From: Shuttleworthia sp045545575
Lineage (GTDB): Bacteria > Bacillota > Clostridia > Lachnospirales > Lachnospiraceae
Assembly: GCA_045545575.1 (NCBI GenBank)
Contig: JAZQBE010000055.1
Span: 1 to 50,169 of the forward strand
Reading direction: 5' to 3'
DNA: 50,169 nt
Part shown: in pieces, positions 1 to 9,116 of the stretch
Position numbering within the stretch: the stretch's first letter is position 1
Layout: the number at the start of each line of letters is the position of its first letter
The notes under the pieces: model-generated
Databases searched by the model: none
Seen by the model: only the letters and a program-made list of their open reading frames with translations
Told to the model about the DNA's origin: nothing
Program-made: the position numbers and the translations under genes

Positions 1-1479
1 GGCGTGTGCCTTGCGACGAGCGGCCCCGGCGCGACGAACCTGGTCACGGGCATCGCCACGGCGTATATGGATTCCATTCCGATCGTCGCGATTACGTGCA
101 ACGTCGGCGTCTCGCTTCTGGGCAAGGATTCCTTCCAGGAGGTCGACATTGCCGGCATCACGATGCCGATTACGAAACACAATTTTATCGTCAAGGACAT
201 CCGCGATCTGGCGAAGACAATCCGCCGCGCGTTCCGGATTGCCCGCACGGGCCGTCCCGGACCGGTGCTCGTGGATATCCCGAAGAACGTGACGAGCGCA
301 AAGTGCGACTACGTGCCGGAAAAAATCGAACTGCCGGCGCCGAAAACGGATCAGATTACGGACGAAGCGATTGAAAAGGCCGTACGCATGATCAAAGCGG
401 CCCAGCGTCCGATGGTCTTCGTAGGCGGCGGCGCCGTGACGTCCGGTGCTTCGGAAACCTTAAAGGCCTTCGTCGAGCTGATCGACGCGCCGGTCTGCGA
501 TTCGCTGATGGGCAAGGGCGCGTTTAACGGGAACGATTCCCGCTACACCGGCATGCTCGGCATGCACGGGACGAAGGCGTCCAACCTCAGCGTCAGCCAG
601 TGCGACCTTCTGATCGCGGTCGGCACGCGTTTTTCGGACCGCGTTCTTGGCAATCCGAAGACCTTCGCAAAGGACGCGAAGGTGCTGCAGATCGACGTGG
701 ATCCGGCCGAGATCAACAAAAACATCGCGGTCAACGCCGAGATCATCGGCGACGCCAATGAAGTCTTAAAGCGGCTGATCCCGATGCTTTCTCAGCAGAA
801 TCACGCCGACTGGATGGCGAAGGTGCGCGCCCTGTGCCGGCAGTATCCCCTCGATATCCCGGAAGGGCTGTCCGGCCCCTACCTGGTGGACGAGATCTGG
901 CGCCAGACCGAAGGCGACGCCATCATCGTGACGGAAGTGGGACAGCACCAGATGTGGGCGGCGCAGTTTTACCGCTACAGCCGGCCGCGGCAGTTCCTTT
1001 CTTCCGGCGGCTTAGGCACCATGGGCTACGGCCTCGGCGCCACCATCGGCGCCCAGATCGGCTGCCCGGACAAAAAGGTGATCAACATCGCCGGCGACGG
1101 CTGCTTCCGCATGAACATGAACGAGATCCTGACCGCCGTGCGCCAGCGCCTGCCGATCGTCGAAGTGGTGGTGAACAACCACGTGCTCGGCATGGTGCGC
1201 CAGTGGCAGAACCTGTTCTACGGCCAGCGTTATTCGCACACGGTTCTGGATGACGGCGCGGATTTCGTCGGCATCGCGAAAGCCATGGGAGCGGACGCGT
1301 ACCGCGTGACGACCCGCGAGGAATTTGCCGGGGCGCTGCGCAAAGCGCTGCAAGCCGATGGTCCGGTGCTGATCGACGCCGTGATCGACAGCGACGAAAA
1401 GGTGTGGCCGATGGTCGCGCCCGGGGCCCCGATATCCGAAGTTTTTGACGAATCCGATCTGAAGGACAAACAGCTATAA
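1..1479 (+). CDS. ilvB: Acetolactate synthase large subunit (5' end outside window)
   Basis: Thiamine-diphosphate enzyme that condenses two pyruvates to acetolactate, or pyruvate with 2-oxobutyrate, the first common step of valine, leucine and isoleucine synthesis. The reading frame is already open at base 1, so the N-terminus, including the catalytic glutamate of the first domain, is missing; 492 codons plus stop remain. Visible family marks are SGPGATN at the start, the DSFQEVD stretch, and the ThDP/Mg motif that begins with GDG near residue 365 and ends in NN about 28 residues on. No small-subunit gene (ilvN) follows: the next gene, serC, starts 21 bases downstream behind a strong AGGAGG. 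The neighbourhood is amino-acid synthesis, with ilvE further right. The assignment to acetolactate synthase rather than another ThDP enzyme is secure from overall sequence. Confidence 0.95.
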   Translation, partial: GVCLATSGPGATNLVTGIATAYMDSIPIVAITCNVGVSLLGKDSFQEVDIAGITMPITKHNFIVKDIRDLAKTIRRAFRIARTGRPGPVLVDIPKNVTSAKCDYVPEKIELPAPKTDQITDEAIEKAVRMIKAAQRPMVFVGGGAVTSGASETLKAFVELIDAPVCDSLMGKGAFNGNDSRYTGMLGMHGTKASNLSVSQCDLLIAVGTRFSDRVLGNPKTFAKDAKVLQIDVDPAEINKNIAVNAEIIGDANEVLKRLIPMLSQQNHADWMAKVRALCRQYPLDIPEGLSGPYLVDEIWRQTEGDAIIVTEVGQHQMWAAQFYRYSRPRQFLSSGGLGTMGYGLGATIGAQIGCPDKKVINIAGDGCFRMNMNEILTAVRQRLPIVEVVVNNHVLGMVRQWQNLFYGQRYSHTVLDDGADFVGIAKAMGADAYRVTTREEFAGALRKALQADGPVLIDAVIDSDEKVWPMVAPGAPISEVFDESDLKDKQL

Positions 1480-1500
1480 AATGACAGGAGGAAAAGAAAG

Positions 1501-2586
1501 ATGAGCAGAGTGTACAATTTTTCAGCAGGACCGGCGGTGCTTCCCGAGGAAGTCTTAAGGGAAGCGGCGGAAGAAATGATGGATTACCGCGGATGCGGCA
1601 TGTCCGTGATGGAGATGTCCCACCGTTCCAAGATGTTCGACACCATCATTAAGGAAGCGGAGCAGGATCTGCGCGACCTGATGGGCATTCCGGACAACTA
1701 CAAGGTGCTGTTTTTGCAGGGCGGCGCTTCCCAGCAGTTCGCGGCGATTCCGATGAACCTGATGAAGAACCGCAAGGCCGGCTACATTATCACCGGCCAG
1801 TGGGCGAAGAAAGCCGCACAGGAAGCGAAAATGTACGGCGAAGTGGTGGAGCTGGCTTCCTCCGCGGACAAGACTTTCTCCTATATCCCGGACGTTTCCG
1901 ACCTGGCCGTGACGGACGACATGGACTATGTCTACATCTGCCAGAACAACACGATCTACGGCACCCGTTTCCCGCAGCTGCCGGATACGAAGGGCAAGGA
2001 TCTGATCTCTGACGTTTCCTCCATGTATCTCTCCGAGCCGATCGACGTGTCGAAGTACGGCATCGTATACGGCGGTGTGCAGAAAAACGTCGGCCCGGCC
2101 GGCATGGTCATCGACATCATCCGCGAGGACCTGATCACGGACGACGTGCTTCCGGGAACGCCCACCATGCTGAAGTTCAAGACCCAGGCGGACAACGATT
2201 CCCTGTACAACACACCTCCCTGCTATACGATCTACATCTGCGGCAAAGTCTTCAAGTGGCTGAAGGCCATGGGCGGTCTGGAAGTCATGAAGGCCCGCAA
2301 CGAAGAAAAAGCAGCCATCCTGTACAGCTTCCTGGATGAAAGCAAGCTCTTTAAGGGCACTGTCCGCAAGGAAGACCGCTCCCTGATGAACGTGCCCTTC
2401 ATCACCGGCGACGCCGATCTTGATGCGAAGTTCGTCGCGGAAGCAAAGGCTGCCGGCCTGGAGAATTTAAAAGGTCACCGCTCCGTCGGCGGCATGCGCG
2501 CGTCCATCTACAATGCCATGCCCAAGGCCGGCGTCGAAAAGCTGGTGGAGTTCATGGCAGACTTTGAGAAGAGGAATCTGAAATAA
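1501..2586 (+). CDS. serC: Phosphoserine aminotransferase
   Basis: PLP enzyme that transaminates 3-phosphohydroxypyruvate with glutamate to give 3-phosphoserine, the second step of serine synthesis; it also acts in the pyridoxine route of many bacteria. The 361-residue length is normal. The N-terminus has the FSAGPAVLP signature, SHRSK follows, and the PLP lysine lies in VQKNVGPAG. The start ATG is preceded by AGGAGG with a good spacing. It sits between ilvB and serA on the same strand with short gaps, so the three are probably co-transcribed. The substrate comes from the product of the next gene, serA. No T-box or other leader is visible upstream. Confidence 0.97.
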   Translation: MSRVYNFSAGPAVLPEEVLREAAEEMMDYRGCGMSVMEMSHRSKMFDTIIKEAEQDLRDLMGIPDNYKVLFLQGGASQQFAAIPMNLMKNRKAGYIITGQWAKKAAQEAKMYGEVVELASSADKTFSYIPDVSDLAVTDDMDYVYICQNNTIYGTRFPQLPDTKGKDLISDVSSMYLSEPIDVSKYGIVYGGVQKNVGPAGMVIDIIREDLITDDVLPGTPTMLKFKTQADNDSLYNTPPCYTIYICGKVFKWLKAMGGLEVMKARNEEKAAILYSFLDESKLFKGTVRKEDRSLMNVPFITGDADLDAKFVAEAKAAGLENLKGHRSVGGMRASIYNAMPKAGVEKLVEFMADFEKRNLK

Positions 2587-2636
2587 GGCAAAGGGGGGAC
2601 AGTCCCTTCTGACTTACATAGAAAAGAGGCCCAGAA

Positions 2637-3800
2637 ATGTACAATTACGCAACCTTAAACCCCATTGCAAACATTGGTTTAAAGCTTTTTTCCACCGATT
2701 ACCGCAAGGTGGAGGATCCGGCGGATGCAGAAGCGATTTTAGTCCGCAGCGCAAAGATGCACGATATGGAACTGTCTGACAAGGTACTGGCCGTCGCGCG
2801 CGCCGGCGCCGGTGTCAACAACATCCCGCTGGAAAAATGCGCCGAGCAGGGCATCGTGGTGTTCAATACCCCGGGCGCCAACGCGAACGCCGTCAAGGAA
2901 ATGGTCTTTGCCGGCATGCTGCTGGCCTGCCGTGACATCGTGGGCGGCATTGACTGGGTAAAGAGCAATGCGTCCGATGCAGACATCGCCAAGAGCGCGG
3001 AGAGCGCCAAGAAAGCGTTTGCCGGCACCGAAATCAGCGGTAAGAAGCTCGGCATAATCGGCTTAGGCGCCATCGGTGTGCTGGTGGCGAATGCCGCGAC
3101 CCATCTGGGCATGGAAGTCTTCGGCTACGATCCCTACATCTCCGTGGACGCGGCCTGGAACCTGTCCCGCAGCGTCAGGCATGTGAATTCCGTGGACGAA
3201 ATCTACGAGAACTGCGATTTCATCACGGTGCATGTGCCGCTGATGGATGCGACGAAGGGCATGATCGACAAGGCCGCCATCGAGAAGATGAAGGACGGCG
3301 TCGTGCTGTTAAACTTTGCCCGCGACATCATCATGGACGAGAAAGCGGTCCTGGACGGCATTGCCGCCGGCAAGGTGCGCAAGTACGTTTCCGACTTTGC
3401 CAACCCGACCGTGGCCGGCAAGGAGGGCGTGATTCTCACCCCGCACTTAGGAGCCTCCACGGAAGAAGCGGAAGACAACTGTGCCGTGATGGCGGTCAAG
3501 GAGCTCCGCGACTTCATCGAAAACGGCAACATCGTTCATTCCGTGAACTTCCCGGACTGCAGCAACGGCGTGTGCAAGACAGCGGCCCGCATCGGCGTGC
3601 TCCACTTAAACCGCAAGGGTATCCTGGGAAGCATCGCGACCATCATGGGCGACGCGGATATCAACGTTTCCGACATGATGAACAAGAGCCGCGGCGATTA
3701 TGCATACACGCTGCTGGATGCCGACGCGCCGGCGACGGAAGAGATCGTCGAAAAGATCAAGGCGATCGACGGCGTCATCCGCGTGCGGATCGTGAAATAA
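2637..3800 (+). CDS. serA: D-3-phosphoglycerate dehydrogenase, short ACT-domain type
   Basis: NAD-dependent oxidation of 3-phosphoglycerate to 3-phosphohydroxypyruvate, the entry to serine synthesis. The 387-residue form is typical of Clostridia: a catalytic domain wrapped around a Rossmann domain (GIIGLGAIG near residue 142), the PHLGAST catalytic-histidine motif near 272, and one C-terminal ACT domain (about 315-387) that usually senses serine. The arginine of the active site is visible in NFARD. The usual Glu-bearing loop before the histidine instead reads SDFANPTVAG (residues 252-261), without a glutamate at the expected place; see findings. The start is set by GAGG nine bases upstream of ATG 2637. 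It follows serC in the same direction. Confidence 0.95.
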   Translation: MYNYATLNPIANIGLKLFSTDYRKVEDPADAEAILVRSAKMHDMELSDKVLAVARAGAGVNNIPLEKCAEQGIVVFNTPGANANAVKEMVFAGMLLACRDIVGGIDWVKSNASDADIAKSAESAKKAFAGTEISGKKLGIIGLGAIGVLVANAATHLGMEVFGYDPYISVDAAWNLSRSVRHVNSVDEIYENCDFITVHVPLMDATKGMIDKAAIEKMKDGVVLLNFARDIIMDEKAVLDGIAAGKVRKYVSDFANPTVAGKEGVILTPHLGASTEEAEDNCAVMAVKELRDFIENGNIVHSVNFPDCSNGVCKTAARIGVLHLNRKGILGSIATIMGDADINVSDMMNKSRGDYAYTLLDADAPATEEIVEKIKAIDGVIRVRIVK

Positions 3801-3850
3801 CGATGGCTGAAACGACGGCAGAACCTGCCGCCGGCGATTGACACGGAAAC

Positions 3851-3884
3851 AACCCTGCGCCCGGGAACTCCGGGCTGCAGGGTT
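3851..3884 (+). terminator. Strong hairpin after serA, terminator-like
   Basis: AACCCTGC plus GCCCGG pair with CCGGGC plus GCAGGGTT around a GAACT loop, with a single bulged T. The stem has 14 base pairs. It is followed by CTTGTG rather than a clean T-run, so it may attenuate rather than stop transcription between serA and the DUF1015 gene. Confidence 0.55.
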
Positions 3885-3954
3885 CTTGTGCATCTTCAGA
3901 GGAAAAGGGGATTTCGCAGGAGGAAATCGCCGGCTGACATTTTTGGAGGATTTG

Positions 3955-5217
3955 ATGGCAATTGTAAAACCCTTCGCGGCCATCCGGCCGGCGCCGGAAA
4001 TGGCGGCGGATACGGCAGCGCTTCCCTATGATGTCTATCATCGGAAGGAAGCAAAGGCCTACGTCGAGAAGCACCCGCGGTCCTTTCTTCGGATCGACCG
4101 TCCGGAGACGAATTTTGATCCGGATTTCGACATGTACAGCGACGCGGCTTATGACATGGCCGCCGAGCTGCTCTGGAAGGACGTGGAAGACGGTGTATAC
4201 GTCCGGGAGGATCAGCCCTGCTATTATCTGTACGAGCTGACCATGCAGGGGCGCACCCAGTCGGGCATTGTCGCGAAATGCGCCCTCGACGATTATTTAA
4301 ACGGGGTCATTCTGCGGCATGAGAACACGCTGCCGGCCAAGGAAGCGGACCGCATCCGTCACATCGACCGCTGCAGCGCCCAGACCGGTCCGATTTTTCT
4401 GACCTACCGGGCGAACGATATCATCCAAAGCATTGTAAAGGAAGTGCGAAAGGGGGAAGCGCTTTATGAATTTACTTGTGAAGACGGGGTCACGCATCGT
4501 GTCTTTGCTGTTCGGGAAGAACGGCAAATCCGGGATCTTGCTGAAGCCTTCGCTGGTATCGGCCATCTTTATATTGCTGACGGTCATCATCGGGCAGCTT
4601 CTGCTGTTCGGGTGGGATGCGCTCGAAGAGAAGCGGCGCGAACGGCAGCAGAAGAAGGCCGTCCGGTAGAAGCCGGGAGGGATCCGGAATACGATTATCT
4701 CATGGCCGTGCTGTTTCCCGACGAGGAACTGCGCATCATGGATTACAACCGTCTGGTGCGGGATCTGAACGGGCTTTCTTCCGAGGAATTCTTCCGCCGC
4801 GTGGCGAACGAGGTGGAAATTACCGTGCGCTCGCGCGAGGCCATGTATCCGGAACGCCGCGGTCAGTTTACCATGTACCTGGACCATATGTGGTACCTGT
4901 GCACCTTCCGCGATGAAAGCCGCATTGCCGATCCGGTGCTGGGCTTAGACGTTTCGCTGCTGCAGAACAAGGTGCTGCGGCCGATCCTGGGGATCGAGGA
5001 TCCCGCGACGGATCCGCGTATCGATTTCATCGGCGGCATCCGGGGCTTAGGCGAGCTGGAGCACCGCTGCGAAGAGGACGGAAAAGCGGCCTTTGCCATG
5101 TATCCAACCTCCGTGGCCGAGCTGATGGCCGTGGCGGACGCGGGACGGCTCATGCCGCCGAAGTCCACCTGGTTCGAGCCGAAGCTGCGGAGCGGACTGT
5201 TTATACACGAGATTTAG
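3955..5217 (+). CDS. DUF1015 family protein
   Basis: A 420-residue protein of the DUF1015 family, which in Clostridia and other bacteria recurs beside serC and serA. Its biochemical role is not established to my knowledge. The N-terminus IVKPFAAIRPAPEMA and the GHHR motif (residues 210-213, inside IADGHHRAASA) are the family signatures. The reading frame stays open 39 codons further upstream, but ATG 3955 has GGAGGA eight bases before it and begins at the normal family start, so I chose it. The neighbouring serine genes suggest a task in serine or phosphoserine metabolism, which is guilt by association only. No membrane segments or signal peptide. Confidence 0.85.
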   Translation: MAIVKPFAAIRPAPEMAADTAALPYDVYHRKEAKAYVEKHPRSFLRIDRPETNFDPDFDMYSDAAYDMAAELLWKDVEDGVYVREDQPCYYLYELTMQGRTQSGIVAKCALDDYLNGVILRHENTLPAKEADRIRHIDRCSAQTGPIFLTYRANDIIQSIVKEVRKGEALYEFTCEDGVTHRVFAVREERQIRDLAEAFAGIGHLYIADGHHRAASAVRVGCARREAARTAAEEGRPVEAGRDPEYDYLMAVLFPDEELRIMDYNRLVRDLNGLSSEEFFRRVANEVEITVRSREAMYPERRGQFTMYLDHMWYLCTFRDESRIADPVLGLDVSLLQNKVLRPILGIEDPATDPRIDFIGGIRGLGELEHRCEEDGKAAFAMYPTSVAELMAVADAGRLMPPKSTWFEPKLRSGLFIHEI

Positions 5218-5232
5218 TAATCAGAAAAGAAC

Positions 5233-5249
5233 GCATCTGTCACAGATGC
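5233..5249 (+). other. Small perfect hairpin before the M16C peptidase gene
   Basis: GCATCTG pairs with CAGATGC around a TCA triloop, in the 51-base gap between the DUF1015 gene and the peptidase. There is no T-run, so it is more likely an mRNA-stability or leader element than a terminator. Confidence 0.4.
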
Positions 5250-5268
5250 TTAGAATCATGAGGACCCC

Positions 5269-8190
5269 ATGTTTCAGATTCCCGAAACCTATGAACTGAT
5301 CAAAACCGAAGCCTTAGACGAAATCGCCTCCGCCGGCTATCTGCTTCGCCATAAAAAATCCCGGGCCGTGCTGGCCCTCGTGGAGAACGAAGACGACAAC
5401 AAGGTGTTTTCCATCGGCTTCCGCACGCCCCCGAAGGATTCCACCGGCGTGGCGCACATCATCGAGCACTCGGTGCTGTGCGGCTCGAAAAAGTATCCGG
5501 TGAAGGATCCCTTTGTGGAGCTGTTAAAGACCTCCCTGAACACCTTTTTAAACGCGATGACCTATCCGGACAAGACGGTCTATCCCGTGGCGAGCTGCAA
5601 CGACCGCGATTTCGCGAACCTGACGGACGTCTATCTGGACGCTGTCTTTTATCCGAACATCTACACCCGCCCCGAGATCTTCCGCCAGGAGGGCTGGCAT
5701 TACGAGCTGGAATCCGCCGACGGTGCCCTGGGCATCAACGGCGTGGTTTACAGCGAGATGAAGGGCGCCTTCTCTTCGCCGGACGAGGTGACAGAGCGGG
5801 AAGTCCTGAATTCGCTGTTTCCCGACACGCCCTACGGCGTGGAAAGCGGCGGCGATCCGGCGAACATCCCGGATCTGACCTACGAAGCGTTTCTGGATTT
5901 CCACCGGAAGTACTATCATCCGTCGAACAGCTACATCTATCTGTACGGCGACATGGATTTCACCGAGCGCCTGACCTACCTGGACCGGGAATACCTCTCG
6001 GCCTTCGACGCCATCGACGTGGACTCGGAAATCCTCCGGCAGAAGCCCTTTGAAGCGCCGGTGCGCGCGGCGAAGGTCTATCCGGTGTCCGGAGAGGATG
6101 ACGCCGAAAGCGGTTCCTATCTGTCCTGGAACATGGTCTGCGGCGATGTCTTAAACGTCCGCGACGTGCAGGCGATGTCGCTGCTGGAGACCTATCTGCT
6201 GGGATCCGCGGCCGCGCCGGTGAAAAAGGCACTGCAGGAAGCGGGCATCGGAACGGACGTCTTAGGCGGCTATGACCACGGCCTGCTGCAGCCGTATTTT
6301 TCCATCATCGCGAAGGGGGCCCGGGCAGACCAGGAGGAGAAATTCCTGCAGCTGGTGCGGAGCGTGCTGGAAAAGATCGTCGCGGAGGGCGCGGATCACG
6401 AGGCCCTGCACGCGATGATCCGCACGGCGCAGTTTGCCCGCCGGGAGGCCGATTTCGCCCAGTTCCCGAAGGGGTTGATGTACGGCCTGGATCTGATGGA
6501 CAGCTGGCTGTACGACAAAAACGAGCCCTTCCTGTACATGCATGTGCTGAAGGCCTATGAGGAGCTCGACGCCTCCATCGACGAAGGCGCGATCGAGCGG
6601 CTGATTCAGAAGATGCTTCTGGACAATCCCCACAGCAGCATTCTGCGGATGGATCCCGAGCCCGGTCTGGAGACGAAGCGCGAGGCGGCGCTCGCCGAAC
6701 GGCTGGCGGCCCAAAAAGCGTCGCTTTCGGAGGCGGAGATTCAGAAGCTGGCGGAGGACACGGCTCATCTTGCGGCCTATCAGAGCGAAGAATCCACGCC
6801 GGAAGAGCTGGCGACGCTGCCGAAGCTGTCCCGCGGGGACATCCGCCGCAGCGTGCGTCCCATCGACATCGCGGCCGAAATCCTGGACGGAACCGAGGTG
6901 CTGACGTCCGTGGTGCCTTCGAACGGCATCCTGTACGTGCAGCTGATGTTTGACGCGATCCATGTGCCCTTTGCGGAAGCACCGTATCTGAAATTCCTTT
7001 CGCGCATGACAGGTCGGGTGAACACAGAGCATTATGATTACGGTACGCTCGAGACGAAAAGCCGCATGGTGTTCGGCAGCATTGCGACGGGTCTGGAGCA
7101 GTTCAACCGCACGGATGAATCGAAGCGGCGCATGTTCTACACGCTGAACGCGCGCCTGATGGAAGAGGACCTTGAAAAAGCCCTGCCGTTTCTGGACGAA
7201 TACCTGCTTCGGATGGATTTTTCCGACGCGAAGCGGCTGCACACCCTCGTGGACGCGGAATGCGCCCAGATCAAAAACGCGCTTTTGGAGCGCGGAAACG
7301 CCTTTGCACAGCGCCGTCTGGCAGCACACATCTCTGCCGGCGGGCGGATTCTGGACGAGTGCGCGGGCATCGGCTACGTGCAGTGGATTTCGGCGCTGGC
7401 CGACCGTTTTGCCGCGGACGAAGCGGCAGCCGCGCAGGAGCTGGCCGCGCATTTTCAGGCGCTGCTTGGCGCCGTGGTCTGCCGGGAGCATTTGACCATC
7501 AGTGTCGGCGGTTCGGCCGGGGCCTGTGAAACGGCGAAAAACCGGCTGCTGGCCTTTGCGCGGACACTGCCCGAAGACAAAAGCGGCTGGCAGCGCGCAG
7601 ACGTGGAGCTTCTGACCGGAAACGAAGGCATCGCGACGGCATCGGCGGTCCAGTATGTGGGCCGGGCCGGGAACTTCGCGCGCGAAGGCTATGATTTCAA
7701 CGGCTCCATGCACGTGGCCCGTACGATCCTGGGCCTGGATTACTACTGGATCGAGGTGCGCGTCAAGGGAACGGCCTACGGCTGCAACGGCGGCATGGAC
7801 CGAGAGGGCAACCTGACCGTGGTATCCTACCGTGACCCGCAGCTGGCGCGGACCATTGAGGTCATGGACAGAACCGGGGATTATCTGCGCGGCTTCGACG
7901 CGGACGAGGAGACGATGGAAGGCTTTCTGATCGGAACCGCCGGCCAGATGGATACACCGCTGACGCCGACGATGCGCATCGACCGGGCGGTCGGGCTGTA
8001 CTTCGCCGGCATCACGGAAGAGCAGCTGCAGAAGGAGCGCGACGAGATGCTTGCCACGACGGCCGAAGACATCCGTGCGCTGGCGGACCTGACCGATGCG
8101 GCGCTGGCCCAGGGGTATCTGTGCGTCGTCGGAAGCGAAAGCGCCATCGAGGAAAACAAGGACCGGTTCGACCGGATCCTGCATCTGTAA
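5269..8190 (+). CDS. M16C zinc metallopeptidase (presequence-protease-like)
   Basis: A 973-residue insulinase-family peptidase of the PreP/M16C branch, which degrades short unstructured peptides inside a closed chamber. The inverted zinc motif HIIEH is at residues 63-67 (His63, His67 zinc ligands, Glu66 base) and the third ligand is probably Glu163 in VVYSEMKG. The protein has the expected two-half architecture: a catalytic N-terminal half, a helical hinge around residue 480-530 and an inactive C-terminal half. There is no signal peptide, so it should act in the cytosol. ATG 5269 is preceded by GAGGA. It is followed 12 bases later by era on the same strand. Confidence 0.93.
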   Translation: MFQIPETYELIKTEALDEIASAGYLLRHKKSRAVLALVENEDDNKVFSIGFRTPPKDSTGVAHIIEHSVLCGSKKYPVKDPFVELLKTSLNTFLNAMTYPDKTVYPVASCNDRDFANLTDVYLDAVFYPNIYTRPEIFRQEGWHYELESADGALGINGVVYSEMKGAFSSPDEVTEREVLNSLFPDTPYGVESGGDPANIPDLTYEAFLDFHRKYYHPSNSYIYLYGDMDFTERLTYLDREYLSAFDAIDVDSEILRQKPFEAPVRAAKVYPVSGEDDAESGSYLSWNMVCGDVLNVRDVQAMSLLETYLLGSAAAPVKKALQEAGIGTDVLGGYDHGLLQPYFSIIAKGARADQEEKFLQLVRSVLEKIVAEGADHEALHAMIRTAQFARREADFAQFPKGLMYGLDLMDSWLYDKNEPFLYMHVLKAYEELDASIDEGAIERLIQKMLLDNPHSSILRMDPEPGLETKREAALAERLAAQKASLSEAEIQKLAEDTAHLAAYQSEESTPEELATLPKLSRGDIRRSVRPIDIAAEILDGTEVLTSVVPSNGILYVQLMFDAIHVPFAEAPYLKFLSRMTGRVNTEHYDYGTLETKSRMVFGSIATGLEQFNRTDESKRRMFYTLNARLMEEDLEKALPFLDEYLLRMDFSDAKRLHTLVDAECAQIKNALLERGNAFAQRRLAAHISAGGRILDECAGIGYVQWISALADRFAADEAAAAQELAAHFQALLGAVVCREHLTISVGGSAGACETAKNRLLAFARTLPEDKSGWQRADVELLTGNEGIATASAVQYVGRAGNFAREGYDFNGSMHVARTILGLDYYWIEVRVKGTAYGCNGGMDREGNLTVVSYRDPQLARTIEVMDRTGDYLRGFDADEETMEGFLIGTAGQMDTPLTPTMRIDRAVGLYFAGITEEQLQKERDEMLATTAEDIRALADLTDAALAQGYLCVVGSESAIEENKDRFDRILHL

Positions 8191-8202
8191 GGGAGCAGCA
8201 CC

Positions 8203-9111
8203 ATGGCACAAACCTGCAAAGCCGGCTTTGTCGGTCTGATCGGCCGGCCGAACGTGGGCAAGTCCACGCTGATGAATACGCTGGTCGGCCAGAAGATCGC
8301 CATCACCTCCAAAAAGCCGCAGACGACCCGGAACCGGATCCGCACGGTCTACACAGACCCGGACCGGGGGCAGATCGTTTTTACGGACACGCCGGGCATC
8401 CACCAGGCGAAGAACAAGCTGGGCGAGTACATGGTCCGCGAGGCCGAGCACGTGCTCGGGGACGCGGACGTGCTCTGCTGGCTGGTGGAGCCGGAGACGA
8501 AGATCGGATCGGGCGACCGGCACATCCTCGACGAGCTGAAGCGCGTGGATATTCCGGTCTTCCTGGTGATCAACAAGATCGATTCCGTTCCGGGCGAGCG
8601 GGTGTTTGAGATCATCGACACCTGGCGGAAGGAATATGACTTCGCGGAGATTCTGCCGGTCTGCGCCCGCAGCGGCAAAGGCTGCGCGGAGCTGATCGAT
8701 ACGCTGTACGCCTATCTGCCCGAGGGCGAGCCCTTTTTTGACGAGGATACCGTCACCGACCAGCCGATGCGGCAGATCGCGGCGGAGATCATCCGGGAGA
8801 AGGCGCTGCACGCGCTCGACGCCGAGGTGCCCCACGGCATCGCCGTGGCCATCGACGAGATGAAGGAAAAGCAGAACGGCAGCTGGGACATCGCCGCGAC
8901 CATCATCTGCGAGCGGGATTCGCACAAGGGCATCATCATCGGCAAAAAGGGCGGCATGCTGAAAAAAATCGGCACGAACGCCCGCTACGAGCTGGAGCAG
9001 ATGGTGGAAGGGCACGTGAATCTGCAGCTGTGGGTCAAAGTGAAGAAGGACTGGCGCGAGAGCGATTATCTGGTCCGCAACTTCGGCTACCGGGACGAGA
9101 AAGAATCCTGA
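8203..9111 (+). CDS. era: GTPase Era
   Basis: Essential-type GTPase that binds the 3' end of 16S rRNA and helps mature the small ribosomal subunit. The 302 residues carry an N-terminal G domain with the P-loop GRPNVGKS (about residues 14-21), the DTPG switch II motif, and the NKID base-recognition motif; the C-terminal KH RNA-binding domain shows IIIGKKGGMLKKIG. The length is normal. It lies between the M16C peptidase gene and recO with very small gaps, and era-recO is a common gene pair in Bacillota, so an operon is likely. Confidence 0.97.
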   Translation: MAQTCKAGFVGLIGRPNVGKSTLMNTLVGQKIAITSKKPQTTRNRIRTVYTDPDRGQIVFTDTPGIHQAKNKLGEYMVREAEHVLGDADVLCWLVEPETKIGSGDRHILDELKRVDIPVFLVINKIDSVPGERVFEIIDTWRKEYDFAEILPVCARSGKGCAELIDTLYAYLPEGEPFFDEDTVTDQPMRQIAAEIIREKALHALDAEVPHGIAVAIDEMKEKQNGSWDIAATIICERDSHKGIIIGKKGGMLKKIGTNARYELEQMVEGHVNLQLWVKVKKDWRESDYLVRNFGYRDEKES

Positions 9112-9116
9112 AAAAC

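Noticed and set aside
2591..2613. Palindrome GGGACAGTCCC between serC and serA as a separate regulatory site
   Set aside because: It is only an 11-base palindrome with no promoter; at most a degenerate member of the TGAGTCAA palindrome group, mentioned there.
4466..4669. Possible 67-residue membrane protein in another frame inside the DUF1015 gene
   Set aside because: It lies fully inside a well-supported family gene in a different frame. Its hydrophobic stretch is the out-of-frame reading of normal codons, and there is no separate family support.
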